Positions 11,631 to 21,003 of a stretch of 64,000 bases of DNA are shown in pieces. How positions within the stretch are numbered: position 1 is the first letter of the stretch; the number at the start of each line of letters is the position of its first letter. The DNA comes from Akebia trifoliata (Eukaryota > Streptophyta > Magnoliopsida > Ranunculales > Lardizabalaceae): positions 17,129,040 to 17,193,039 of the forward strand of contig CM030705.1 in NCBI GenBank assembly GCA_017979445.1, read 5' to 3'. The position numbers and the translations under genes are program-made. The notes under the pieces were generated by a model. That model saw only the letters and a program-made list of their open reading frames with translations. It was not told where the DNA came from and made no database searches.

Positions 11631-13368
11631 TGAAAGCGCCCTCGATCCTCGGGGTGCGCGGATCCGCTTTTGAGGTTTGGGAGTCGCCACCTAGTTATTA
11701 CGGTCTAGGAACCGAATACTGACTCTAAACGGATAAAGAAACTAATCTACTAAAGAAAAACTAAATCCGGGGATCATATTAAAGGGTTGGAAGGTGTTAG
11801 GCACCAACCCCGCCCGGCCAATGCCGGTCTCTACTTATCCCAAATAAGACTACATTGCTAATAAAAACCTAGATAGAAAAAATAAAAGAGATTTTACCTT
11901 CGAACACAACGATTTTATTCCCTCAGATTTGATAAAATTGCTCCTTGTACCGTACTCCTTACTTCGTTCTATCTCCGAATCTGATTTCGGATCTCCGAGG
12001 CAAGGTATCTCTTCCTTAGATCTGGATTCTTTGAATTTTTTTATCGATTTTGGGGTGTTTTTGAAGAGCTTCTAGGTGTTTTTCAGGCTAAAATTGAAGT
12101 ATGGGTGTTAGGTAAGGAGTTGGGGCTTCAAAATTAGGATTTTGGGAAGGTTGTGGAGGCTTCTTAGCCTACTTTTTCTAGAATTTTTTCTTTGATACGA
12201 AAATAGGGTGTGGAGGCTCCTATTTATAAAAAAATTTTAGAAGAATTAGGGTTTGATTAGGGTTTCTTTTAGGGTTTTAATTAGGGTTTTGACTTTAGTC
12301 TTATGAGATTGACTTAGTCTTTAGTGTTTCAATTTAGGGTTTTGACTTTAGTCTTATGAGATTGACTTGATTAGTTTAGATTAGGGTTTTGATTTAAGGT
12401 TTTGACTTTAGTCTTATGAGATTGATTTGATTAGTTTAGATTAGGGTTTGATTTAGGGTTTTGACTTTAGTATTATGAGATTGACTTTAATACTTTGACT
12501 TTAGTCTTTCTTGGTTGACTTTTAATAGCTTGACTTTAGTCTTACTTGATTGACTTTAAGATTGACTTTACTCTTACTTGATTAACTAGATTTTTGGAGA
12601 ATCCCTTTTATTATATCTTTAATTCTTTGGGCCCCCAAATGGAGGGTTCCTTGAATAAATATCCTGGCAACTATCAACAATTTTGCCTGAAAGCCTGATT
12701 GATCGATTTTTTAGTTCAAAATTTTAAATTAATTTTATTAATGTTTCACTTTACATTATTAATGGTTTATTTATTAATTTTGAAAATTTTAATTATTAAA
12801 ATTGTAAAATTACCGTTTTACCCTCGGAGAGAATTTTTTACGTTTTAAGTCGTTTTTCAATGTTCCAAGATGTTTTGGAATCAGTTTTTTTGTAAGGAAT
12901 TCGATGGGAATGTTGGTTTTTTTCATTTATAAAGTTTTTTGTATGAAATGGTCATGAACTTTATGAGAGGCATTTTCGTAATTTTGTCGAATCCTGTGAA
13001 AATTGGCGAAATGATTTATTTGATTTCGATTTGTTACTTTATGTGTTTGAATGAGTTTTCCTAATCGTAACGTAGGTTCTAGGGTTGTTTTGATGTTAGG
13101 GGTATTTTGGTAATTTGGTCATTTTTAGTGATTTTTATCATGAAGCTTTTTTTTTATCTGCAAGATGATGATTTCTATGTTTCTAGGGTCGTATTTTCCT
13201 AGTGTAGCGTGGTTTTTAAGTTTTGTCAGTTCAAGATACCTCATCCGGATTTTTGAAACATTTCTGTTAACAAAATAAAGCAATGGAAATAACATCCATC
13301 ATTAGGAATCATTGCGATCGGGTTGATAAGTTGATTAATCATGCAGATACAAAAATGGGGTGTCTACA
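11631..13368 (-). repeat. 3' LTR of element A
   Basis: It begins TGAAAGCGCCCTC and ends GGGGTGTCTACA, so in its own sense it runs TGTAGACACCCC...TTTCA with TG/CA ends. It is 1,738 bp. The sense promoter TATAAATA is seen as its complement near 12,221-12,229. The GACTTTAGTCTTATGAGATT run at about 12,280-12,570 is an internal short tandem repeat. The partner LTR is at 60,669. Confidence 0.88.
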
Positions 13369-13390
13369 GATGCCCCTCTTTGGCAGAGGG
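13369..13390 (-). promoter_or_regulatory. polypurine tract of element A
   Basis: Directly inside the 3' LTR, the sense strand reads CTGCCAAAGAGGGGCATC before TGTAGACACC. A purine-rich AAAGAGGGG next to the LTR is the expected plus-strand primer site. Element D has nearly the same tract. Confidence 0.75.
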
Positions 13391-13689
13391 TTGAAGCAAA
13401 CTAGATAGCAAATCTATTTTGGTAGATAGTGCGATATCTGAATGTCAAAGCTAGTGACAGTTTATTTTGCAGCCTGATTTAGCAATTCGTCGAGGTGTTC
13501 AGATTCTTGAGGGTAAAGCTCTCCCCGAATTAAAAGGTTGTTAGGTCATTGAGCGAGAGCTCTCACTGACAGTGTCAGATCCTTGAATTTTAGAAAATTC
13601 TCCTTGATTGATGTAACAACTGTGCAAGTATGTGGACTTAAAATCTGAGATAGATTTCGAAGAGTTTGAGTAAAATCTGAGCACAAAAT

Positions 13690-14115
13690 GAATAAAAATT
13701 GAGCTAAACTGAGCATAATTCCAAGAAACCCTCTGCGGTATCTGAGCAAAATTTCGAGAAAACCCTCGGCGGTAACTGAGCATAATTTCGAAAAAACCCT
13801 CGGCAGCATCTGAGCATAATTTTGAGAAAATCCTTGGCGGCATCTGAGCATAATTCCGAGAAAACCCTCAGCGGCATCTAAGCATAATTTCGAGAAAACT
13901 TTCGACGGTAATTGAGCATAGTTCTGAGAAAGCCCTCGGCGGCATCTGAGCATAATTCCGAGAAAACCCTCGGTGGTAACTGAGCATAATTCTGAGAAAA
14001 CTCTCGGCTGCATCTAAGCATAGTTCCGAGAAAACCCTCGGTGGCATCTGAGCATAATTCCGAGAAAACCCTCGGTGGCATCTGAGCATAATTCCGAGAA
14101 AATCCTCGACGGTAA
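13690..14115 (-). repeat. 34-bp tandem array of hairpin units in the 3' UTR of A
   Basis: About 12 copies of a 34-base unit: GAGCATAATTCCGAGAAAAC followed by CCTCGGCGGCATCT on the + strand. Each unit holds an inverted repeat CCGAG...CTCGG around a 6-base loop. Because 34 is not a multiple of 3 and the unit lacks stops, long overlapping open frames appear on the minus strand. These are by-products of the repeat, not genes. Confidence 0.88.
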
Positions 14116-15596
14116 TTGGCTGAGTAAAACTGAGAATGAAGGAATAAATCTGAGAAAGAAACGATTGAAAATAAATCTGGAAAAAGAGTGATCGAATTTG
14201 GGAATGGATAGATCAGGGAAAGAATGAATGCCCTATCTCTTATTCCAAATGTGAGATCCAAAATGCTTTTGTTTGAACCTCAAAAGTTTTATGAATTTAA
14301 AACCTGAGTTTTATTTCTTTTTGAACTTCAAAGGTTTTCCAAAAAACTATTATCAAGAGGGTAACCTTAAGTTTTGGGTTCCCATTATCTTTTAGGATTA
14401 ACTTTGCGCAAAACAAAATACCCCTGGTTTGATAACAAAAGTGGCAGTGGAGATAATTGAATACATCATAAAAAAAATGCCTCTAGTATAAGGGAAAACT
14501 ACATATTAGAGGAAAAAGAAAAATGCCCCTTGTATGAAGGTTTAAAATATTTGATTACTACAAGCCAAATAAAGATCCAACTTTTTATTTTAATTAATTT
14601 TATTGAAGATTTTGAGTCAGGCTCAAGAGAACAAAAATATTTCCTTGTAAGACTCATCATAAAATTCATCCTTCTCTCCCTTGGTTCACTTGGGGATGTA
14701 GGAATTTTCAGATCGATCGTAGACAAGATACTTGTGGCTTCCGAGTCTATGCCTGGTTTAAACTGAGTATTGAACTTGATTATTCGGACTTCTGATGTTT
14801 CAGTTCGGACCGCTCTCAGCTTGAGATTTTCTTCTGTTTTTCTTTTGTTTTTCTTTGTTGTTCTAACTTTTGCCTAGATCGCCTTTTCAGGTTTTCAATC
14901 TATCGAGTTTGCTCTACCTTTTGCCTAGATCGCCTTTTCAGGTTTTCGATCTAGCGGGCTTTTTTTTTTTTTCTTAGTTCTAATTGTTGTCAAAGTTGTC
15001 CTCTCAGATTTTCAACCTTGCGAGCTTGCCTTAATTTTTGCCTAAGTCGTCCTTTTCGGATTTTCAACTTAGCAGGCTTCATCATTTTTTTATCTTTTTA
15101 TTCTCATCTGAACTTCTAGAATTACTTTCTGATCATGCTTTGCTATTTTCCTTGACTTTTCGTACGGTACTTAGGAGGACTTTTATAGGTAAGCTTAGGA
15201 CTGAGTATAAAAAGAAAGGAATTTTGAGGCTCAAAAATCCAAATGTCTCTTGTGTGGCATTTCATTTAAAATTTTTTCTTGGATTTTCTTCCCCATTTTG
15301 GATGATATTTCTTTTTCTTTTGAATTTTTTTTTTTTTGATTTTTTCTTTGTCGGGGAATCTATTCTTTTATTTTGATGTGATCGGGCCTGAAGTAACTTC
15401 TCAGGTTGCCTACGTACCCCAGAATTTTGGGATCAGACCAAAACGTAGTTCAAATTTTTTCCCTCCCTTGGGTTAGGAAGTCAGGCTAAGAAGTAAAAGG
15501 CATAATTTTTCTCTTTTTAAACAGGCTGCAAAGGAGTTGAGAAAGGAGATAATGAACTAGGTAGTAGGAAAATTGATTCGGCCAAAAATAGCCTCC
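14116..15596 (-). other. 3' UTR of element A
   Basis: Non-coding sequence between integrase and the hairpin array. The stretch 15,370-15,500 (CAGGTTGCCTACGTACCCCA and surroundings) matches element D at about 46,140-46,250, showing common descent. It also holds the hairpin group listed at 14,873-15,072. The + strand open frame 15,038-15,376 is low-complexity T-rich sequence, not a gene. Confidence 0.7.
14873..15072 (-). repeat. four spaced hairpins with a conserved loop (element A)
   Basis: Copies at 14,874-14,903, 14,925-14,954, 14,991-15,020 and 15,042-15,072. In element sense the loop is close to AAAACCTGAAAAGG. The stem is CTAGATCG/CGATCTAG (perfect, 14,925-14,954) in one copy and a CTAAGT/ACTTAG stem in another. 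The same motif occurs in elements B and D. Its role is unknown. Confidence 0.7.
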
Positions 15597-16000
15597 TTAA
15601 ATGTAGTACCGTTTGATTTGGTCAAGGTTTGTTGATTCTGGTAATTCGATTCCATCATGATCTTGAAGCCTGACAGCTTTTCCTGGTAATATTTTCTTGA
15701 TGATGTACGGACCTCCCCACTTTAGTTTAAACTTCCCTCTAGGGTCAAAGATAGGTGCCCGATTCTCTTTGAGTACTAAATCCCCGACTTGTAAGTGACG
15801 GGGCTTGATCTTTTTGTCAAATGCACGGGCGACTCTTCTTTGATAAGCTTGCACGTGATACAAAGCTCTCAGTCGTTTTTCTTCAATCAAATTCAATTCT
15901 TCATACCGTTGGCGAACCCAATCTGTTTCTGACAACTGACTTTCCAACAAGACCTTGAGAGATGAAATTTCCATTTCAACTGGTAAGACCGCTTCCATGC
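15597..16000 (-). pseudogene. integrase C-terminal part of element A
   Basis: Read leftward from 16,000, the frame starts at MEAVLPVEME and continues through ELNLIEEKRL, RVARAFDKKI, VGDLVLKE, FKLKWGGPYIIKK to a stop after QIKRYYI. This is the usual C-terminal region of Tat-clade integrase with its chromatin-like tail. It is cut at 16,000 by element B; the other part resumes at 35,644. The open frame runs 37 codons to the right into B's LTR (to 16,109), but that start belongs to the LTR and is not natural. Confidence 0.88.
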
Positions 16001-17840
16001 TATAGACGCGTGATTTCGTCATTATGATGACTACATCTACAATGATTTGGAGTCGCCACCATTCAAGTTGGAAGTGGGTGTGAATGGTCACCCGGGGTAC
16101 ATTTTCCAAAAGATGAGATTTTTGGCATTTTAGTGACTCACAATGGATAAGGGATAGTCAAACCTCGAGATTTGGGTAAGCGGCTCGGTTGAAGAAAAGG
16201 GAAGGTGTTAGGCACCCTTTCCTCCCCGCCACATGGCGGTAACCTCAAATAACTCGATCATTTTTTATTTTTAAAAGAAGGTGAAAAAAATGTGCCACGT
16301 GGGTGCATATGTTCCCTAAGTAGGGATTCATTTTCGGCTTGATCATAGGGTCATTTCATTAATGGAAATGACCCTTATGAACCTTAGCCTTGGGGCCCAA
16401 TCATCAAAAGGGGTAAAATAAAATAGAAGAAGGGGGTGTTAGAAGAGGGAAAGAGTAGAAGGTTAGAGAAAGAGAGGGGGTGTGCTTCAAACCCACCTTG
16501 TATCTTGTTTCTTCTTTTCTTCTTCTTGCTTGAGTCTTCTTGATCCTTAGTATAATATGAGAGTATGAGAATGGGAAGAAGTGATTAGAGAGAGTAGGGA
16601 TTTCTTTTGTTTTAGTGAGACTTGTAGAGGATTTGTGTGAAAGAGTTGGTAAACTTGGTGAGAATTGATGATGGTTGTTAGTAGAGAGAGTGTTGGGGAG
16701 AAGTTTTGTAATGAGAAGTTGGGGCCATTTTTGGGAAGAGGATGAGGGTATTTATAGATGTTTAGGAGTTATTTTAGGATATAATGGGGTGAAGTGAAGA
16801 AAATGGGTAGAATGGTTATGAGTTTGAGAGAGAAGTGGGTGTAATTTAGAGGAGATTGGAGGGTATTTAGGTAAGGGGGGTTAAATGGGTGAGTTTTGAC
16901 CCAAATGGTTTGGATCCTACCCAACCCATTTGGGTGGAGTGTTTGGTGAGGTGAATTTAAGATGGTGGTGGTGATTTGATTTAAGAGCATGGAGGATTTA
17001 AATGGGTGGTTGATGATATTTTGGGAGGGTGAGGGAGATGATGCCATGTGTTAAGGTGGGTGGAAATGAAGGGTTGGGATAGGTTGATGGGAGAGGTTGA
17101 GTGTTTGACTTGAGAGGATGGTGTAGGTTTAGGTTGTAGATGTAGGTTTTGTAGGGAATGATGAGAGTAGATTAGGGGAGGTATAGGTTAGGGGTGTGGG
17201 TAGATGTGTTTGATTTGAGAGAAAAGGTGATGGGTTGATGTGTGGGTAGATGGGATTTAAAGCAAATTAATGGGGTAGGTGGTTGGGTGAGGGAGGTGAG
17301 ATGGGGTGATGACATGTGTCATCTCTTGATGATAAAAGAGTGATTGGTTGATGTGGGTTGTGGTTTATGGGTTAGGGTTGTGGGTTGGATAATGAATTGG
17401 ATATGGTTAATGATTTGTGAGCTTTGTAGTGTTGGGCTTGGGTTTTAGAAATGGTTTTGGGTTACGGAGGCGGAGCGGTGATAGTAGAGGAGGGGTAGGC
17501 ATCCCAAGTCTCACATTTTTAATTTTTTTATTTTTTAGATTTTAGTTTGATCAAAAATGCCACGTGTTGGCGAATCGGGCTTTTTAGGCCCGTTGGTGAA
17601 ATTTATCGAAAATTTGACGTTTTTTATTTTGGAAGCGGAGCGGTGAATATGGGGAAAGCGTAAGGTTGGCCGAGTCTTTTGGTGGCCTCCTAAACCATTG
17701 AGAGGTCTTAGGGGCCTCGGTTTGGTAAAAATGTTATTTTTCAACGATTTGGGCCCTTAAGGCCCGTTGGCATATTTATTTGGAAAATTGTATTTTTGGG
17801 CCCTTTCGAGAAGTGGCCCGTTCAAATTGAGGTGTCTACA
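16001..17840 (-). repeat. 3' LTR of element B
   Basis: 1,840 bp, starting TATAGACGCGTGATTTCG (the partner starts TGTAGACG, so one G to A change hit the end) and finishing GAGGTGTCTACA. By eye it differs from the 5' LTR at roughly 15-20 sites, i.e. about 99% identity. It shows no resemblance to the LTRs of A, C or D beyond the GTGTCTACA end. Confidence 0.92.
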
Positions 17841-17862
17841 GCTGCCCTTCTTTGCAGGAATT
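17841..17862 (-). promoter_or_regulatory. polypurine tract of element B
   Basis: Sense strand CCTGCAAAGAAGGGCAGC lies immediately before the 3' LTR. AAAGAAGGG is the purine run expected to prime plus-strand synthesis. Confidence 0.65.
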
Positions 17863-18159
17863 GCGTGCAAAGAACTGCAAAGAATAGACTAAACCCCTAT
17901 TTGTACGGGCCAGAAAAATTCTGTAAAAACACGATCTTGAATTATCGATTGTATTGAAGATTTTTGTGGAAAATGGTTACTCAAGCACGGGGTCTGACAG
18001 AGTTTTGCCTTATTAATTCATTGATCTCGATGGCGCGGAGCTCGTGTGAGATCTTTGATTTGATGAAAATTTGATGAGTTTTGAAATCCGACTATTTCTT
18101 CGATCGTGTTTTGACAAATCGGAGTTGAGTGCAACTCGAAAGGTTTTTTGAAATTCTTT

Positions 18160-18194
<35 letters not shown>

Positions 18195-18239
18195 TTCTTT
18201 TTTTGATCTTGCTCTGTTTCTATCATTCGCTAACCCTCT

Positions 18240-19480
18240 CAATTCATGTATTGTCCTTTGATACCTTTGATCCTTTCAATGGTGCAAGCCCTGAGGTTGT
18301 TAGCAGTCGCCACAAATCCAAGAGGGTTTTGTAGTTGGAGCACAAGCAATATGATTGTTAACAGCTGTCACTGATCCAAGAGAGAGTTTTGCAGTTGGAA
18401 CTGAATCGACCCAGACCTGTTGCATTGGTGCTACTCTCTTGTAATATCAACATGTTGTTCTGACTGGAATTTGGAGTATTAGCTCGCAGTAGAGAAACAC
18501 AGTTACCAGGATCTCTACCATTAGCAATATGTGCCATTTCTTGAACAGCACCACCATTAGAAAGAATGTCCCACTCACTTCTAAAGTTCTCATCGCGAAG
18601 GAAATTGAAAACTCCCTTTGGTGGGACTGGAAGCCAGAAAGAAGTAGCTGCACTTAGCACAATACCAGGAGGCCTGCCGGGATCATCTATGCTTTTTCCA
18701 ATCATGGCCCTTACATCTTCAGCGCCACTTCCCGATAATGTTGTCCATGTGTGAGCAGTAGAAGCACTTACACCAGGACAAAAACTCATCACCATTCTTT
18801 CAGCTAACTTCAACATGCCCTTCTTGACTTGTGATCACACCAACATCTCCAGCGGGCATGTTACTAGCCATAACACTTGCAAGGCGTTCACATTGTTGAT
18901 CTAGGGTAGCAACCCAACGCTTTGCGCCAAGCCCAAGGCTGGAGTTAACCAGTGTTTTATATATACTATGAACTGCTTTATCATCCACTTCTACGTGTTC
19001 GACCCATATAACCTTGGAGTAACCATTTGACATTTCTTGGATTTAAACAACCTGATGGCCTTCTTCGACATCTCGATATCGGGCTAGGACGCAAATGATC
19101 CAAGGAAACATCGACCACCGTCCAAATCCCCTTGACATGTTGTTTACAATACCTTACGAAGAAATTTTCTCAAGTCAGAACCAGAGGTGAAGGGACTTGA
19201 AATTCTGTTGTCATCACTTGAAGGGCTCCATTGTAGTTTTCTGCTACGCCTATTGATACGACTTCAAGAGTTGTTGCTTTTGAAACAATGTTAGAAAACA
19301 CGGTGGACCACTGATTCACATCCATAAGGATCTCAACAAGGTTAATGTGATTCATGATAACAACGGCAGTTTCTCGAGAAGCTTCTGATTTCGATAGTTT
19401 TGGTCCAATTCCCCTCGGGAATGTTTGTATGTACTTATCTTCACTTAGAATCTCCTCAGTAGGCCCGGAGAGTGATCTTA
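18240..19480 (-). pseudogene. captured HD-Zip class IV transcription factor fragment (START region plus C-terminus)
   Basis: On the minus strand, segments follow the ATML1/PDF2-type HD-Zip IV protein in order: [16 protein letters not shown] and [10 protein letters not shown] (about 19,450-19,360), [17 protein letters not shown] and [16 protein letters not shown] (19,355-19,180), RRRPSGCL (about 19,060), [16 protein letters not shown] and [20 protein letters not shown] (19,030-18,860), [20 protein letters not shown] through [34 protein letters not shown] and NMLILQES (18,816-18,430), then a jump to [19 protein letters not shown] and a second diverged copy of that tail ending in ACTIERIKG (about 18,270). 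The homeobox and leucine zipper are absent. Frameshifts (near 19,045 and 18,830) and a large internal deletion make it non-functional. No introns are apparent over about 1.2 kb, and a run of 29 A (sense) follows at 18,191-18,163. It lies in sense orientation in B's 3' UTR; nothing similar was seen in A or D. Confidence 0.88.
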
Positions 19481-19971
19481 GGAGGGGTTTGCCTGCGGTC
19501 CCTTCTTCGATGCCTTCGCGTCTTGTCTAGTGAGTCGTGATGATGAGTCGGGCTGGAAAATTGATGATGAGTCGGGCTGCCCGAATCCGTGCTTTGTAGG
19601 AACGCCTTGACTCTTTTTACAAAATGTTGAAAGATTAATGCAAAGAAAATAGGTTTTGTACTTACTTGGCCTCAGGTGTATCTAATGCTTTGAAAACTTG
19701 AAGTTTGAATAAGTCCTAGAATCTTCATCATCGGCCAAAATAGTAGTTTTTCTTTTTTGAAATTTTATGAAATATCTTTATCAAATGAGTACGATAAATT
19801 CAAAGTTTGTAAAACCTTTGGTTGCGACGATCTTGGTGTTTTTGCCAATCACCGAGGATATAAATGTCAATTACTCTTTTGATTCCTTTAGAGTCATTCC
19901 CAGTGCTTTGGGTCTCGGGATTTTGGAAAGATTTTGCCGTTCACAGTTTATACTCTTGCGGGCCAGGAGTT

Positions 19972-20008
<37 letters not shown>

Positions 20009-20018
20009 TTTATTGCCC

Positions 20019-20164
20019 CTGATGCCAATTACGGTTTTCATCAGACCCGGTTTCCACATTTTTACGCATCGACGTCCTTTTTGGGATTTTCATCGTGCTG
20101 GTGGCTTTGATCTTGCCATAGTCTGATTCTTTTACTCATAGCGCCCTTTCAGGTTTTCACTATG
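20019..20164 (-). repeat. two hairpins of the conserved-loop type (element B)
   Basis: 20,137-20,164: stem CATAG/CTATG (extended by one wobble and one G-C pair) around a sense loop close to AAAACCTGAAAGGG. 20,019-20,044: stem CTGATG/CATCAG around the 14-base loop AAAACCGTAATTGG. Compare the copies in A (14,873-15,072) and D (46,600-46,770). Confidence 0.6.
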
Positions 20165-20244
20165 CCCTTTCAGACCATGCTTGTATTTTTCTAGGTTTTT
20201 CATTACAATTCTTCTCGGAGTCTCTGTGTCTTTGTGGCTTGGTG

Positions 20245-20460
20245 ACTTAAGTTGAGCTGCGAGATCGACGACTCTACTCTTGTAGTGGCACTTTTTCTTG
20301 AGTAATAGATCTAGATTCCCCTCTCGAGTTTGCTGACGACTATTCGTGGTTCGACAACTCAAGTTGAGCCGCGAGATCGACTACTCTACACTTCGAGTAC
20401 TCTTTTTTTTCGAATATCCGATCTGGATTCCCCTCTCGAGTCTTTCAACGACTGACAAGA
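20245..20460 (-). repeat. tandem duplication of about 110 bp in the B 3' UTR
   Basis: The block with AAGTTGAGC(T/C)GCGAGATCGAC and GATTCCCCTCTCGAGT occurs at about 20,245-20,341 and again at about 20,357-20,452, with several mismatches. Confidence 0.7.
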
Positions 20461-21003
20461 TTTTGAGGTCCGGACCAAGTTGCAAGATCATTGGTGTTGC
20501 CACTGTCGTTATGTTGCCCTAAAACATTTCCTGATCAAAAAGGACTTTAAGTAGGACGAAATGTTGGCTTAGGCTTATGGTAGTGGAAGGTTACAAAAAG
20601 GTTAAGGTCTGGATCTTAGTTTATCTAAAGTGGAATAAACATGGGGTTCGTCTATTTTTGTTTCGGAAAAGTGATCTATGTCTCCTCCCAACGTCTCTCG
20701 AACTTGTTTAGGCTGGAGATTTGGGTCGAGCCAAGATCAAGTGTTCGAGTTTTTGATTTTCTTGATTTTTTTTTTTTTTAGCCGTTCACAGTTTATCCTC
20801 ATGCGGGCCAGGAGTACTTTTGATGCTTTTGACTTTTCTATTTCTTTCTGATCTTTTTTTTTTTTTTTTTTTTTTTTTTGTAGTTGTTGACTTACCCCAG
20901 TCTTAGGTTAAGAAATGAACGTGATGGCTCAAAAGGGTTGACTAGGGTGTGATGGTTTGTTTGGGATAACAAAAATGGCCTTTCGTCATCTCAGGGTCAG
21001 GTC

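Larger units (their letters stand above)
19481..21003 (-). other. 3' UTR of element B upstream of the captured fragment
   Basis: Non-coding. It holds two long T runs (about 19,974-20,004 and 20,849-20,879). A phrase, GCCGTTCACAGTTTAT with GCGGGCCAGGAG, appears twice (about 19,937 and 20,781). There are also hairpins of the A/D type and a tandem duplication, listed separately. Confidence 0.65.

Noticed and set aside
13541..14261. Four overlapping minus-strand open frames of 73-155 codons
   Set aside because: They come from the stop-free 34-bp tandem repeat read in all three frames; the protein text is just the repeat.
15038..15376. 112-codon + strand frame rich in Phe and Leu
   Set aside because: T-rich 3' UTR sequence of element A read by chance; no membrane-protein family pattern.
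15597..16109. A 170-codon gene start in front of the integrase tail
   Set aside because: The first 37 codons are the LTR of element B; the fusion is an insertion accident.
16769..17047. Minus-strand frame of 92 codons, repeated at 34,547-34,843
   Set aside because: Both copies lie in the LTRs of element B; the shared frame reflects LTR identity, not a gene.
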